Of a stretch of 64,000 bases of DNA, positions 41,700-52,558 are shown piece after piece. Below the pieces are notes generated by a model. That model had not been told where the DNA came from. It was given only the letters and a program-made list of their open reading frames with translations, and made no database searches. How positions within the stretch are numbered: the stretch's first letter is position 1; every line of letters starts with the position of its first letter. The DNA comes from Capsicum annuum (lineage: Eukaryota; Streptophyta; Magnoliopsida; Solanales; Solanaceae): NCBI RefSeq assembly GCF_002878395.1, contig NC_061117.1, forward strand, positions 222,837,976 through 222,901,975. Direction: 5' to 3'. The position numbers were made by a program, and so were the translations under genes.

Positions 41700-43245
41700 C
41701 TGAAAAAATCATGTATGGCTGAACCTACGAGTTACTCTGAGGCCTGAAAAGATCCAAGATAGGTGGAAATAATGAAGACTGAAATAAATTCCTTGAATTC
41801 CAATCACACTTGGGATATTGTTCCCTTGCCTAGAGAAAAGAAAGTTATTAGTTGTAGGTGGGTATATAAAGTGAAATACAAAGCTTCAGGAGAAGTTGAG
41901 GGGTTCAAAGTAGAGTGGTAGCAAAGGGATATGAACAACGAGAGGGGATTGATTATAAAGAAACATTCTCAGCTATTATGAAGAAGATAGTGAGAATTGT
42001 GCTTGCTGTTGCAGCTAAAAAACACTGGTGTGTTCAACAAATGGATGTCTACAATGGATTCCTAAATGGAGATCTAGATGATGAAGTGTACATTGATCTA
42101 CCTCAGGGATTTTCTAGTCAGGGAAGCATACAGTGTATACACTACTCAAATCCCTATATGGTCTCAAACAACCACCAAGACAATGGAACACAAGCTATCA
42201 GAGGTTTTGATAAGGTCTTAGTTTATTCAGAGCAAATATGATCCATCCTTGTATATCAAAAAGACATCAGAAGGAATCATTCTTGTTCTAGTGTATGTTG
42301 ATGACATATTGATCACTGGAGACAATCTAAAGCTAATAGAAGAGACCAAGACAACGTTGCATCAAATGTTTAAGATGAAGGATCTAGGTGAGCTAAGATA
42401 TTTCCTTGGAATAGAGTTTGCAAGGTATGATAAAGGGATATTGATGCATCAGAGAAAATATCCATTGGAGTTACTATCTGAACTATGCTTGACAGCAGCC
42501 AATCCTGCAGCTACTCCTATGGACTACAACACCAAGCTGACATCTAGATAGTTTAATGAGCATGTCAAGTAAAACCAGACTACTGATGATCCACCAGCAA
42601 ACCAAGAAGCTTATAAAAAGTTGATTGGCAAATTGTCGTACTTAACTATAACAAGCCCAAATATAGCCTTTTGTGTTTAAACTCTAAGTCAGTTCCTTCA
42701 AGATCCTAAGAAGTCTCATATGGAAGCAGCAGTTAGGGTTGTGAATTATGTTAAAAACCATCCAGGTCAAGGTGTGCTACTGTGTAGTAATGCATATGAC
42801 AGAGTAAGTGCCTATTGTGATGCAGACTGGGCATCATGCTCTCAGACTAGAAGGTCTATAACAGGCTACTTTGTGAAGGTTGGAGAATCACTAATTTTCT
42901 AGAAATCAAAGAAGCAAACTACTGTCTCTAAAAGTTCAGTAGAAGAAGAGTTTAGAAGTCTTGCAGTAGTCATAGCAGAGTTAGTTTGGATCCTAGGCTT
43001 GATGAAAGAAATTGGGCATGAAAGAGTTCTACCAGTAGATGTGTTCAGTGATAGCAAATTTGCTCTGCAAATAGCAGCATATCCAATATACCATGAGAGA
43101 ACAAAGCATATTGAAATTGACTGCTTTTTTATCAGGGAAAAACTTGTGCAAGGAATGATCAGAACTCACTACATTGCAACCTAAGATCAGCCTATTGACA
43201 TACAGAATAATGGACTGACAAGAGCACAACAAGTTCATCTCAATG
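41700..43245 (+). pseudogene. Copia pol remnant: reverse transcriptase and RNase H
   Basis: Reverse-transcriptase pieces: LNSNHTWDIVPLPREKKVI and CRWVYKVKYKASGEVEGFK; then from 41915 MVAKGYEQREGIDYKETFS, VQQMDVYNGFLNGDLDDEVY; and after a frameshift LVLVYVDDILITGDN with the catalytic YVDD, followed by LGELRYFLGIEFAR. RNase H: YCDADWASCSQTRRSITGYF, SVEEEFRSLA, DSKFALQIAA and HERTKHIEIDCFFIREKL. At least six stops or shifts interrupt the set (for example near 41918, 42240, 42549, 42902, 43182). Integrase is absent apart from short linker residues. Confidence 0.9.
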
Positions 43246-43295
43246 CCAATCTAGGGATCTGTGAAATCTTCACACTTTCCTAGATTGATGAGGAT

Positions 43296-43612
43296 TGTTG
43301 AAGTATGAAGAAAAGAGTGGAGAAGGATATAGAAGAAGTAATAATAGACTAGTTGTTTTTCTGTTATAACTGTTTTTAGTTAGTTACACTAGTGCTAACG
43401 GCTAGTTAGTTAGTTAGTTAGCCTAATCAGTAGCCTACAAATGTATATGACTTTACATATTGAAGAACAATGAATACAAGCAGTTACTCTTCTCTCTCAT
43501 CTTCTTCCTCTCTCAGTTCTCTTCCTTCCTCTCTTCTACAAACACTATCAAACTCTGTACTTCCTCCATTGTTGAATAAACAAGAAGCTTACTGCTATCT
43601 TGTATAATTACA
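43296..43612 (+). repeat. 3' LTR of copia element
   Basis: Partner of 39838-40153; ends TATAATTACA followed by CATAT. Confidence 0.92.
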
Positions 43613-43860
43613 CATATACTCCATCAAGAATGTACGCTATGCTTGAGGACATTCCTATATGTTGTACTTTTCCATATAAGCCAAGTTTTACCTGCCATAA
43701 ATCATGACAGATCGGTACACGCCTTACTCGAAAGGTCATTTAATGTCTGCAGGTCAACAAACTAATCTAATGTGAACACTATACATAGAATTATAGACAG
43801 TAATCTACAGTGAGATTTAGTACAATTAGTATTTTACTGATTTAAGAGAAATGAATTAGC

Positions 43861-43869
43861 TATAAATAT
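43861..43869 (+). promoter_or_regulatory. TATA box of intact GeBP-like gene
   Basis: TATAAATAT followed by AGCAAG about 103 bp before the ATG; conserved with copies 1 and 4. Expected transcription start is about 43890-43900, giving a leader that contains the CTTT tract. Confidence 0.65.
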
Positions 43870-43963
43870 AGCAAGAGAACGAATCATCTCCGTGTACTCA
43901 GAAAAAATTCTTCTTTCTTTCTTTCTTTTTTTATCAGCTCCAACATTTTAACAAAGAATCACC

Positions 43964-44464
43964 ATGCCCAAAATGCTAACTGAACTTGCAAAAGTAACAG
44001 GAAAAAGAAAGCTCCCAGAATCTGAAGTGTATCAATCGAAGCGCGTGTTTGAGAAAATTGAAGAAAAAGGAAAGAATCTGATGTCTGAATCATATGAATT
44101 GAAGCCAATTAATGTGCCTACATTTTCCAATCTTGAAAGAGGAGGAACATCTGAAAGTAAATTGGAAAAAGAGGATGATTATGATTATGATCATGACTTA
44201 GTAATCTTGAAGGCTATCTATCACTACTATTTCAATCGTGGGGTAATTCCCCATCATCTTTATTCAAATAACTTGATCGACTATATTGAGGCTTCAGTTC
44301 CCAACGTGAAATTTTGTGGTCAGGCATTGGCAAATAAGATTGTTATGTTAGAGCACCATTTCTTAAAGGTTATGAAAATGGCTGCACGTGTAGGATATAA
44401 CCCCAAAATAGCCCACCCTATTTTTCGGAAAATTTTCAACTTGTCTATGGGTCTATGGGGATAA
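43964..44464 (+). CDS. GeBP/storekeeper-like (DUF573) protein, copy 2, intact frame
   Basis: A single-exon, 166-residue frame with ATG in a plant-like context (CACCATGCC). Residues 1-70 are basic/polar (KRKLPESEVYQSKRVFEKIE). An acidic linker follows (LEKEDDYDYDHD, about 69-80). The DUF573-like domain runs from about 81 to 166: DLVILKAIYHYYFN, NLIDYIEASVPNV, FCGQALANKIVMLEHHFLK, PIFRKIFNLSMGLWG. In GeBP/STK proteins this domain binds DNA in the nucleus and affects trichome and cytokinin or storage-gene expression; the function here is unproven. The protein ends right at LWG, lacking the C-terminal leucine-zipper region of typical members, so it may be truncated. Upstream it keeps its TATA box, but a solo LTR plus copia element sits just beyond. 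Expression is not shown. Confidence 0.7.
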   Translation: MPKMLTELAKVTGKRKLPESEVYQSKRVFEKIEEKGKNLMSESYELKPINVPTFSNLERGGTSESKLEKEDDYDYDHDLVILKAIYHYYFNRGVIPHHLYSNNLIDYIEASVPNVKFCGQALANKIVMLEHHFLKVMKMAARVGYNPKIAHPIFRKIFNLSMGLWG

Positions 44465-44820
44465 TTTCAGAGACTATTATCCAGTTGGCGAAGATCAAGA
44501 TGAAACTGGAGTTGTTTATGCATTCTTGATTTTCAAGGTCTATGTTTTCATTGCGGCATTTTAAATTATTTCTTAGAGCATTAGTTTAATGTTCTTAATT
44601 TTCTTTCATTAAACTGAATCTAGCTGTTTTGTGAATTATTAATTTGGATATTCGTTTGCTCGAAATTTTCAGTTCAGCTCAAAATTTGATTTGATATAAC
44701 ATGTTTCCTTTTTCCAAGTTTGATATCTTGTCTTCAACTTATAGAATCAGATATGTTAATTGTTCCTTTCTTCTTTTGAGGAAGGAAAAGAATAACGATT
44801 AAATGACATAATTGAACTAA
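44465..44820 (+). other. 3' flank of GeBP-like gene copy 2
   Basis: Resembles, inverted, 3880-4163, and in part 9166-9300 and 49180-49320 downstream of other copies. It includes CATTTTAAATTATTTCTTAG, the uninterrupted counterpart of the Pack-MULE site. No separate gene. Confidence 0.65.
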
Positions 44821-45790
44821 TGTATCCCAAATAAATGAAGAAGATACAAAGCCGGGTGGAGTCTGGGCTGACCCCTGGCCCACCCGCTGATGTGGCGGAA
44901 TGCCTAGAGCTCTCTCAATCCCTGAAGCTATAACAGGATTAGGTGTTGGATCCCTGATCTCAAATAGGGGCTACTGCTCTACCCTGCCCCTGATATCTGG
45001 GTCGACCTCGACCCCAAGCTAGAACTCTAGAAGCTAACCCAGGGTTCCGAACCCCTGCTCTTTAACCTCGCGTCCTAGCCATCTGCATAGAGAGTGAACT
45101 AATAGAAAGAAGATCACAAACAACCCAGACTCAACGGATCAAGAAAATGAGATTTTTTTTTCCCTAAAAATGCTCTATAGCCTCCCAGGGATAGGATACA
45201 GACGTATTTGTACCGGTCCACGAGACTCTACTAAACATCGGCTCCAGTACTAACAACACTAGTAAGACCTACGCTCTGATACCAATATGTCACGACCCAA
45301 TTTCTCAAGTCTTGATGGCACCTACCTTATCCCACCTGTAGGCAAGCCAAACCATAGCCCCGAATGATAGGTAACGGGCTAATAGGCAGAGACAAAATAA
45401 AAGATCGCGTATATATTCGGGTATTGCGTAAATTCATGGTAAAATAATTATAATATTTTGAATATATCATAATTAATAGAAAATTATTTCTAACAAAACC
45501 TCTATTATATAATAATAATATTTTGGCATTGCTAGAATTACTATCTCCGATTAAAATATTAATAAATCATAAAAGTCTATTATAAAGTGATATAAATATA
45601 TCGCCACTTAAAGAATTTTACGAATATCGAAAATATTCTAGAATGGTACTAAATTATATTTCTACGAAATGCCAAATTAAATTAAATAAACCATGATACA
45701 TTTAGATAGTACTAAAATCATATGAAAATACAGGAAAATGGCCGTAAGGGTCATTACAACTCTACCCATGCTTTACAAGTCTACCCATGT
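44820..45790 (-). mobile_element. LTR-retrotransposon fragment (primer-binding site and LTR), minus strand
   Basis: GCTCTGATACCA (45273-45284) is the inverse of the initiator-Met primer-binding site TGGTATCAGAGC. Just beyond, at 45288, TGTCACGACCCAATTTC begins an LTR (inverse of an end ...GGGTCGTGACA). Thus the element runs leftward: LTR at 45288 to about 45790, then 5' untranslated DNA to about 44822. The outer LTR end and any coding region are not found. Confidence 0.65.
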
Positions 45791-46337
45791 TTCGTTCATC
45801 TTTTCGGATTATCAATATGAAATTTCATAGTAAATAATATAGTTATTAGGTTTTTGCTTGTAGAATTGCAGTGCAAGGGGATGAAAAATTGTAAACGGAA
45901 AATTGGATATAACTCGCAAAAAAAACCAATGAAGGTATTTCATATCTTTTCTTCCTCGGGTTAATATAAGTAGAAGTGCAAAGTTAAAAGAAAGTTCTTT
46001 TCACTATTTCATATGTTCTTTCAGTTCTCCCTTGTCATATCCTTTGTATCAGATTCCTTAACGTCAACTAGTGAATAATTGTTTTAGTTTCAATGAGCTA
46101 AAAAGTTTACTTGAAAAAAGATGCGCATGGTAGAAGAATATTTTGTTGTATGCTTAATTGAGAAACTGCCTGTCACTTTCCTCTTCCCAATATGCTAAAA
46201 TCTCAGTTTTCTTCTTCCCTGCTCCCTTCCTGCAACCCTCAAAATTCATGTTCCATTGCCAACCTTGTCGTTTGGAGATTTTAAAATCTCCCCATTGTTT
46301 TGATTCCTTAATCCAGAAGATGATTTGATGCAACTAC
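45791..46337. other. AT-rich spacer, no gene seen
   Basis: No motif, element end or coding frame recognised. Confidence 0.5.
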
Positions 46338-46847
46338 TGTTAGATATATTTATTTTATATGGATTTAACATTAAGTTTTTGGTACGTTAAAGTAAAACGG
46401 GTACAAGACATGGGCGGTGTATTCATTCAAATTCCATATGGGTCTGGCAATAGTGTAGGCCTGTAGTAGACCTATGAGCCCATAATGGGGGTGCACTAGG
46501 TTAAGTCTTTTAAGCGTATAAATATAAGGCTAGGTCCCCTCTCCTGGCTTCAACATAAGACGTATTCCCATAACCTGTCAGCCATCATAAGCAAAGGTAA
46601 GTACACTTATGTATATAGGGCCCAGACCATGAACTAATATGTGATAGTTAAATATTACTCTAGAAAAATATATTGCATGAGATTGTAACTTTATATCTCT
46701 TCCAACTACATCTACGTCACCTAAAACTTTCTTTCTTTCATAAATAGCTCTATTATTAATGTAGTTACTTTGATATCCATATTTATGAGAAATTATCTCC
46801 ATTACTGATGGGAAATTCTTCCCTTTCCCTATACCTCACCATTTACA
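46338..46847 (+). mobile_element. Probable copia-type LTR (510 bp)
   Basis: Begins TGTTAGATATATTTATTT and ends CACCATTTACA, followed by GGTATCAAAAC, a decayed primer-binding site. A TATA-like GCGTATAAATATAAGG lies at 46514. No gag or second LTR follows, so it is a fragment or the 5' LTR of an otherwise deleted element. A target duplication is not evident. Confidence 0.55.
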
Positions 46848-47546
46848 GGTATCAAAACAATGTCTCGATAAGCATACATTGGATATTATATCATTCTAGA
46901 ATTTCGATTTAATGCCCATCTCAAGCACAATTCTTTTGAAAAATTTTGAAAAATTTCACATGTAATTTATTTTTTCTTTTGTTTCTTCATCAAGTTTCAT
47001 TAAATTCAAAAGTTTCCTCAATTAATGCTGCTGCATAAAAGTTAACTATGAGAAAACCACAACATGTGTGTCAAACTATTGATCAAACACTATTTTTTGT
47101 TGGATTGAAGTTTTTTCTTTATCTATTTTTGAGAAACAAAAATAAAAACATAATTATCACTTCTCCTAAAATTCTATGTTCACGAGTTTTTCCATCTATT
47201 CCATAATCATAGCAATCAAATATTTCCTCTATTGCTTTCTCTAATTAATTTAACCCATTCTTGCTAATATTATTGTTATTACTAAAGTGAAAGAAGATAC
47301 AACCTTCCATTGGCCAAATAACAAAATTAATAGAATGACAAAGCCAAAGAATTTAATTATCTAGTAGCAACAATGAGATTTTTTTTTTCATGAAAATAGT
47401 AGCTAGAAAGGAAAGGTCAAATGAAATATCCATGAAGATGTTAGTAAAGTTCTCCTAAAAATATGTCCTTTGGAAAATACATAAAATCAAACTCATACAA
47501 ATCATCACTTACAGTACAGTTGCAATAATCATAATATTTGTCACCT
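46848..47546. other. AT-rich spacer, no gene seen
   Basis: No coding frame or repeat structure recognised. It lies between the LTR fragment and the end of the F-box pseudogene on the minus strand. Confidence 0.5.
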
Positions 47547-48850
47547 TCAATCTTGTAGTGTCCCTTGTTCATTTTGTGAAAGCGAACAGACTAGGGTTGG
47601 AAAGAAATCCGTCAAAAGACCATAATCAAATTCATTAATATGTAAACAGTTGCTTACATTATCCTTCGGATTGTATATCATGATTTTATCGTGAAACATA
47701 AGCAGAAAATCACCTCTTTTTGATAGAAAAAAAGAGTGAGAAAATGAATAATCCATGGGATATAGAGAATATTGATACTAAAAATCTTTCTCCAAGATTC
47801 TTTATTCTCATACTCCTTCATAGTCCACACATCCACGTGAGTAGTCGCATTATTATAAATCATAGATAGATTACTTTTCAACACTCCCATCAAGAGAAAT
47901 TTTTCCTCTTCTCCACAATAAGGTCGCTCTACCTTTCTCCATTTTTCATTACTAAAATCAAAAGAGGTTATGCCCCAACCACTTTTAATATCAATACTAG
48001 TAGCCCAATAAAGCTTTCCATTCACAAACTTACCTGAGTCAATTAACCGCACCACTCTCCTAGAACAATGAATTTTCTCCAAGAATCGTCCTTTAGGCTA
48101 TAGATATTGATCTCTTGAAAGTTACGTGGATAGCGAGTAATAGTAAAAATACACACTACCTTATAATCATCATGGATATCATCATATCCAAAACCATATA
48201 TGCATTGACCATCATCCTTCAATTTAGTTCTAAAATCAGGCAACTTCTTATACTTTCTTATTGCTGGGTTCCATAGGAACAATTCCTTTGCCTCATTTAC
48301 AAGACAAATCAATCCATTGACAGAACCCTCAATCACACAAGCTATACCGGAGTTTTTCATGTGATAATCCAAGTTAGTTTCCTCCATAATAGGACATTCC
48401 TTACGGTTGAGTTCTTGTTGGGCTATCATCAACATAACACTATGGTTAGTGTAGTCTTTGTCATTATTATCTGATAAACTTTGATGATATTTGGTAAACT
48501 CAGGGCTAGAAATCAAAGAACTCCAAGTTTTAAAACAGACTTGAATCGTAAGAGAGATTTAACGGGAATCCTTGAGAGAATTTCAGTAAGGGTTTCAGCT
48601 GGCCAATAAAGTTTTGTGGGGTTTCTTTGATTTGGGCGTTGATGGGAGGCTTCATCAGATACCAGTTGTTTTCTTGATAAGTCGAAGACCTGAGATTCAG
48701 AACTTGTTTGTTCTTCTAGTTTCAGCTTTTCCTTGTCTTCTTGATTGATTAATCCGTTATCTTGTTCATCAGATTCTGAAGTTTCTTGATTTACTCCATT
48801 ATTCTCTCCATTTAGTTTTTCCGCAGGTAGTATTTGGATCTTTGTAAATA
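47547..48850 (-). pseudogene. F-box / F-box-associated protein, arm B copy, broken
   Basis: On the minus strand an N-terminal region rich in Glu, Gln and Asn (SDEQDNGLINQEDKEKLK) precedes KLYWPAETLTEILSRIP and VKSLLRFKSVLKL, where a one-base deletion breaks the F-box near 48530. From 48516 the frame reads ISSPEFTKYHQSLS, GSVNGLICLVNEAKELFLWNP, YGFGYDDIHDDYKVVC and DDSWRKFIVLGEWCG, then shifts (about 48045) to LIDSGKFVNGKLYWATSIDI, NEKWRKVERPY and KEYENKESWRKIF. The last part, KIMIYNPKDN..., is in a third frame ending at 47547. The second shift is shared with the arm A copy, so the gene was already broken before the duplication. Confidence 0.85.
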
Positions 48851-48869
48851 TTGGAGCCGATAAAGAGAG

Positions 48870-48875
48870 AAAGAG

Positions 48876-48912
<37 letters not shown>
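48870..48912. repeat. (GAAA)n microsatellite
   Basis: GAAA/AAAG repeats in the F-box leader; inverse of the CTTT tracts at 5117 and 43911. Confidence 0.92.
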
Positions 48913-48913
<1 letters not shown>

Positions 48914-49319
48914 GAATGAACTGAAGATGAAGTTTCTTTAGCTAGAATTTATAACTTGATCATATCGCTAGATTAAGTGAAGTGTTATACTAAATCTCTC
49001 ATTTATGTGAATTTATGATTAGATTTTGGTGAATTAATTAAGGATGGAATCAAATTGAATGAGCAATTATGATTAGATTATGGTGAATTAATTAAGGATG
49101 GAATCAAGTTGAATGAGCAATTACATAGGTTATAAATGCTAAATGGTTCTTTTTGTTGTTTCGGGTACACAATTTGTATGTTACTTCACATAAACTTCAA
49201 CTAAGTTCAAGAACAAACTAATTTCCAAACTAATAATCCATGTAAGTGTAGCAGCTAGATTCAGCTTAGTGAAATAATATTGGGAAATTTAAACTATTGC
49301 ACCAAGAAATTATTTAAAA

Positions 49320-49815
49320 TGTTGCTATGAAGATTTCGACCTTTAAATCGAAGAATGGATCAGCAACTCCAACTTCCAATTTCATCTTCCTGTTCATCAA
49401 CTAATAATAATCTCCGAAATTAATCCCATAAAGCCATACACAAGAAGAAGATCTGCTGAGAAACAGGGTGGATTATCTCAGGGTAATATCCTGTATGTGT
49501 TGCCATATTCATAAGAGTTAGAAATGTTGCACTAATGTAATGATCTTAGTTGCCAATGCTTGTCCACGACCTTTCAAGTTGGGAACTGAAGTTTTGATGT
49601 AATCAATAAATTTCTTTGAATAAGGAGGATATGAAACTACCCTACGATTAGAGTGTTAAGGATAGATAGACTTCAAGATTGCTAAATCTTGATTATAGTC
49701 ATAGTCATCTTCGTTTTTCAATTCATTTTCTGAGGTTCCTCCTGTTCAAAATTGGAAAATGTTGGCACATTAATGAGCTTCAATTCATATGATTCGGACA
49801 TGGGACACTTTCCTT
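49320..49815 (-). pseudogene. GeBP/storekeeper-like (DUF573), copy 3, broken
   Basis: The minus strand reads FPKTEEKGKCPMSESYELKL, INVPTFSNFEQEE, then QDLAILKSIYP, a TAA shared in position with copy 1, and after shifts KFIDYIKTSVPNLKGRG-QALATKIITL. It ends FLCMALWD-like near 49427. It has lost a base within the FEPGG segment, one near HFLTL and others. It lies in arm B opposite copy 1 and preserves the site into which the Pack-MULE inserted in arm A (about 49300-49310). Confidence 0.7.
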
Positions 49816-49829
49816 TTTCTTCAGTTTTT

Positions 49830-50620
49830 GGAAATGATTCAATTCATTTGCTTGTTATTAATGAATTAAACACAATATGAATTGCTATGCCAACAATTTT
49901 GCTTATATTATTAATTGATCTAATTTATGTTATTAGTTGGATTTATGTTTTATAATGATTTAATTTCTATTCTTTGTTGGATCTATTAATAAGTAATGCG
50001 CTTCCTCAATTAAATATACGAAAATGACTCCCACATTCAGGTACAATTTTTTTCAACTCATTAATTTTTTCCTTTCTAAATCATGCGTTGTTGCTTTTAT
50101 AATTTATTTGTTTAGGCTACTATTGCAATGGACCCAAAGAAAAGAGGTACTGCGTGGCAAACATAATTTCTAGTGGTAAAATATATACGTTCTTACACTA
50201 AAATGTATGTTTATGTTTACACTATTATATTAAAGTGTGAAGGATATTTGAAAAGTTATTTGAACTTTTTGTACTTCATTACAAATCTCCGCAATAAATT
50301 AGATTTTAATTTTAAATAATCAAATATTACAGACACGTGCGGTAAAACTAGTTTAACTAAAATCACTAAAGTACTGTCCTTCACTTCAAATTATTATTCC
50401 ATAATGTCATTTAATGAATGGATTATGGAGAAGTAATTAAGGATGTAAAGAATGAATTTGAAATAACTTCAGCATTATCAAAATTAGTCTTACAAAGAGA
50501 AATGGTCAACAATGATATAAACTCATTCCTATCTTAATTACTCGCTTCATGTCAAAATAATTATCATGTTTTACTTTTTGAAAGTCAAGTTGACTAATTT
50601 TCAAGAGATAAGGCAGAAAT
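49830..50620. other. Arm B spacer, no gene seen
   Basis: AT-rich. Parts match, inverted, 5930-6130 of arm A (for example ATAATGTCATTTAATGAATG). The arm A foldback insertion has no counterpart here. Confidence 0.6.
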
Positions 50621-50621
50621 A

Positions 50622-50645
50622 CCCCCCCCCCCCCCCCCCCCCCCC
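50622..50645. repeat. Homopolymer of 24 C
   Basis: Followed by GCAAAAAAAAAAAAC. The arm A counterpart near 5875 is the mixed G-rich AGGGGAGAGGGGAAGGG. The exact length may be affected by sequencing or assembly. Confidence 0.9.
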
Positions 50646-50689
50646 GCAAAAAAAAAAAACTATATTCGAAATCCTAGAGACACAACTAA

Positions 50690-50960
50690 ACTTTAAAAGG
50701 GTCCAATTATCCCCCTAAACTCTTGTAATTGGATCTTTGTAATTGTTTGAATCGATAAAGAAAGAAAGAGAAAGAAAGAAAGAACTTTTACTTGCTTTGG
50801 AATGAACCGAAGATGATGAGATGTTCCTTCTTTTGCTAGAATTTATAACTTGATCATACCATTAGAATAAGTAAAGTGTTATACTAAATCTCACATCATA
50901 TTATCACTCATTTATATCAATTTATGATTAGATTATGGTGAATTAATTGAGGATGGAATC
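50690..50960 (-). pseudogene. F-box leader relic, arm B
   Basis: Inverse counterpart of 4980-5160 with the CATAATCTAATCATAAATTG block, TTCCATTCCAAAGCAAG-like sequence and a CTTT tract (50757-50786 as AAAG). Only the leader is preserved. Confidence 0.6.
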
Positions 50961-51805
50961 AATGAAGTTGAATGAACAGTTACATGACCAAATGTTAAAA
51001 TCTTAACGGAGGCTATAAATGCTAAATGATTCTTTTTTCTTAGATGTGAGCGCCAAAAAACTTTCAACAGTAACAAAGCCGGTCTTACTAGGAGGAACAG
51101 TCAACAGTGATGTAAATTAATTCTTATCAGCTACTACTCTTGGTGAAAATTTCAAATAAACATAAAGTACGACCTTGTTCATATTTTCTACATATTATAT
51201 AACAACAGAAAAAGAGATAAATATATGCCCCTCTATTAGTGTAATTTCAAGTGGGTAGTGTACATATATCCTCCCCATCTACCAAGTTAAGATTAATGCC
51301 TTCTTTTTAATTTCAAATAGTAAGACATGTCTTTAAAAATTATCTCACCCATTTTATTTAGGAAAAAAATACATAAAGTAGCATACTTAAGTATTAAATT
51401 ACAAAAAATAACAACACCTTTATCAAATTACATTTTGTAGAATATGTATTTGTATGTATTTGTATTTTTGTAGCAACAGTTTGGAAAAATACTAAATACA
51501 TATCGATCGTAAGGGCAGTAAAAATCATATGTATTTGTATTTTTGTAGCAACAGTTTGCAAAAATACAAAATACAACTTACTATATTATGTAATTATGAA
51601 ACTGTTGCTATGAAACTCATTATTAAGGGGATAAGTATGTTGTTTCTGAATTTTGCCCTTTTATTTGCCTCTCGAGACCCAACTTAACTAAAAAAAAAAT
51701 CAATTCGTCTTTTATTCAGACCTTACACAATTTCATTTATTGATTGTGTAGATGGATTGGATTTTTTTCAATTGGACAGGGTCTGGAGGGGTAAAATGTG
51801 AGGTA

Positions 51806-52119
51806 ATTTTTGTAAAGCTGTATGATATTCTTGGAATTCAAAACAAAGTCAGTTTTAGATTATTTTCTAATTCCGTAAATATAGGTCTTTCAACAAAAAT
51901 GGTAAATATGCACAATTTGTTAGACGATGGCATATATATGCATAATTTTTTTAATGAGGAATATATTCACTCTAAATCACAAAATTGATGGGTATATTTA
52001 CCCCTTTTTCCTATAACAATTGTTATTTATGCATAATTTTTTTATTAAATAATTATTAAGTGATACTCATTTTTACATTGAGTAATGATTAATCATGGTA
52101 AATATCGTGTTGTGTCTAC
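51806..52119. other. Spacer between arm B and direct duplication
   Basis: No gene recognised. A short frame at 51752-51988 has no family resemblance. Confidence 0.5.
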
Positions 52120-52467
52120 TACGCTTTTCAGTTAAGATTAATGGGATCAGAAAACATGCAGGGACAATACATTTTTTTTCAACAACTTAATAATATGTTC
52201 GATAACTAACATTTAACTCAGTGTTTAGTCTATATTAGAATGTACGCTATGCTTGAGGACATTCCTATGTGTTGTAGTTTTTCATATAAGCCAAGTTTTA
52301 CCAGCCATAAATCATGACAGATTAGAAAATGCCATACTCGAAAGGTCATTTAATGTCTGGTCAACAAAATGATCTAGTGTGAACACTATACATAGTGTTA
52401 TGGACTGTAATCTGCAGTGAGATTTATTACAATTAATATTTTACTGATTTTAGAGAAATGAATTAGC

Positions 52468-52476
52468 TATAAATAT
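52468..52476 (+). promoter_or_regulatory. TATA box of GeBP-like copy 4
   Basis: TATAAATAT with downstream AGCAAG, as in copies 1 and 2. Confidence 0.6.
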
Positions 52477-52558
52477 AGCAAGTGAAAGAACCATCTCCGC
52501 ATTCTCATCAAAAAAACTTCTTTCTTTATCAGCTCCACCATTTTCACAAAGAATCACC

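Larger units (their letters stand above)
39838..43612 (+). mobile_element. Degenerate Ty1/copia element, 3.8 kb
   Basis: LTRs of 316 and 317 bp (39838-40153 and 43296-43612) begin TGTTGAAGTATGAAG. Near-matching flanks CATAC/CATAT suggest the target duplication. The primer-binding site TGGTATCAAAGC directly follows the 5' LTR. gag, part of reverse transcriptase and RNase H are present with stops; the protease/integrase part is missing. The two LTRs look similar with scattered differences. Confidence 0.92.
39056..43626 (+). mobile_element. SIRE-like solo LTR, split by a copia element
   Basis: Flanked by perfect 5-bp duplications AGAAT (39051-39055 and 43627-43631). The paralogous sequence at about 52230 reads straight through this site (TATATTAGAATGTACGC), so it is an empty site. 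Without the nested copia element the LTR is about 790 bp, starting TTTTACCCCCTTGAAG and ending CTCCATCA. Its first bases lack a clear TG. It lies about 340 bp upstream of the intact GeBP-like ATG. Confidence 0.8.
47780..51805 (-). repeat. Inverted segmental duplication, arm B
   Basis: Mirror copy of 4170-10425. From right to left: AT-rich paired repeats (51390-51700), a CTTT-type leader relic (50690-50960), GeBP-like copy 3, duplicated upstream block (49020-49125), F-box pseudogene. It lacks the foldback insertion and the Pack-MULE of arm A, and has a poly-C run in place of a G-rich stretch. Confidence 0.85.

Noticed and set aside
45270..45290. tRNA gene suggested by GCTCTGATACCA
   Set aside because: It is the inverse of a primer-binding site next to an LTR end; no cloverleaf can be formed around it.
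46578..46802. 74-codon minus frame
   Set aside because: It lies in LTR-like DNA with AT-rich composition and no recognisable motif.
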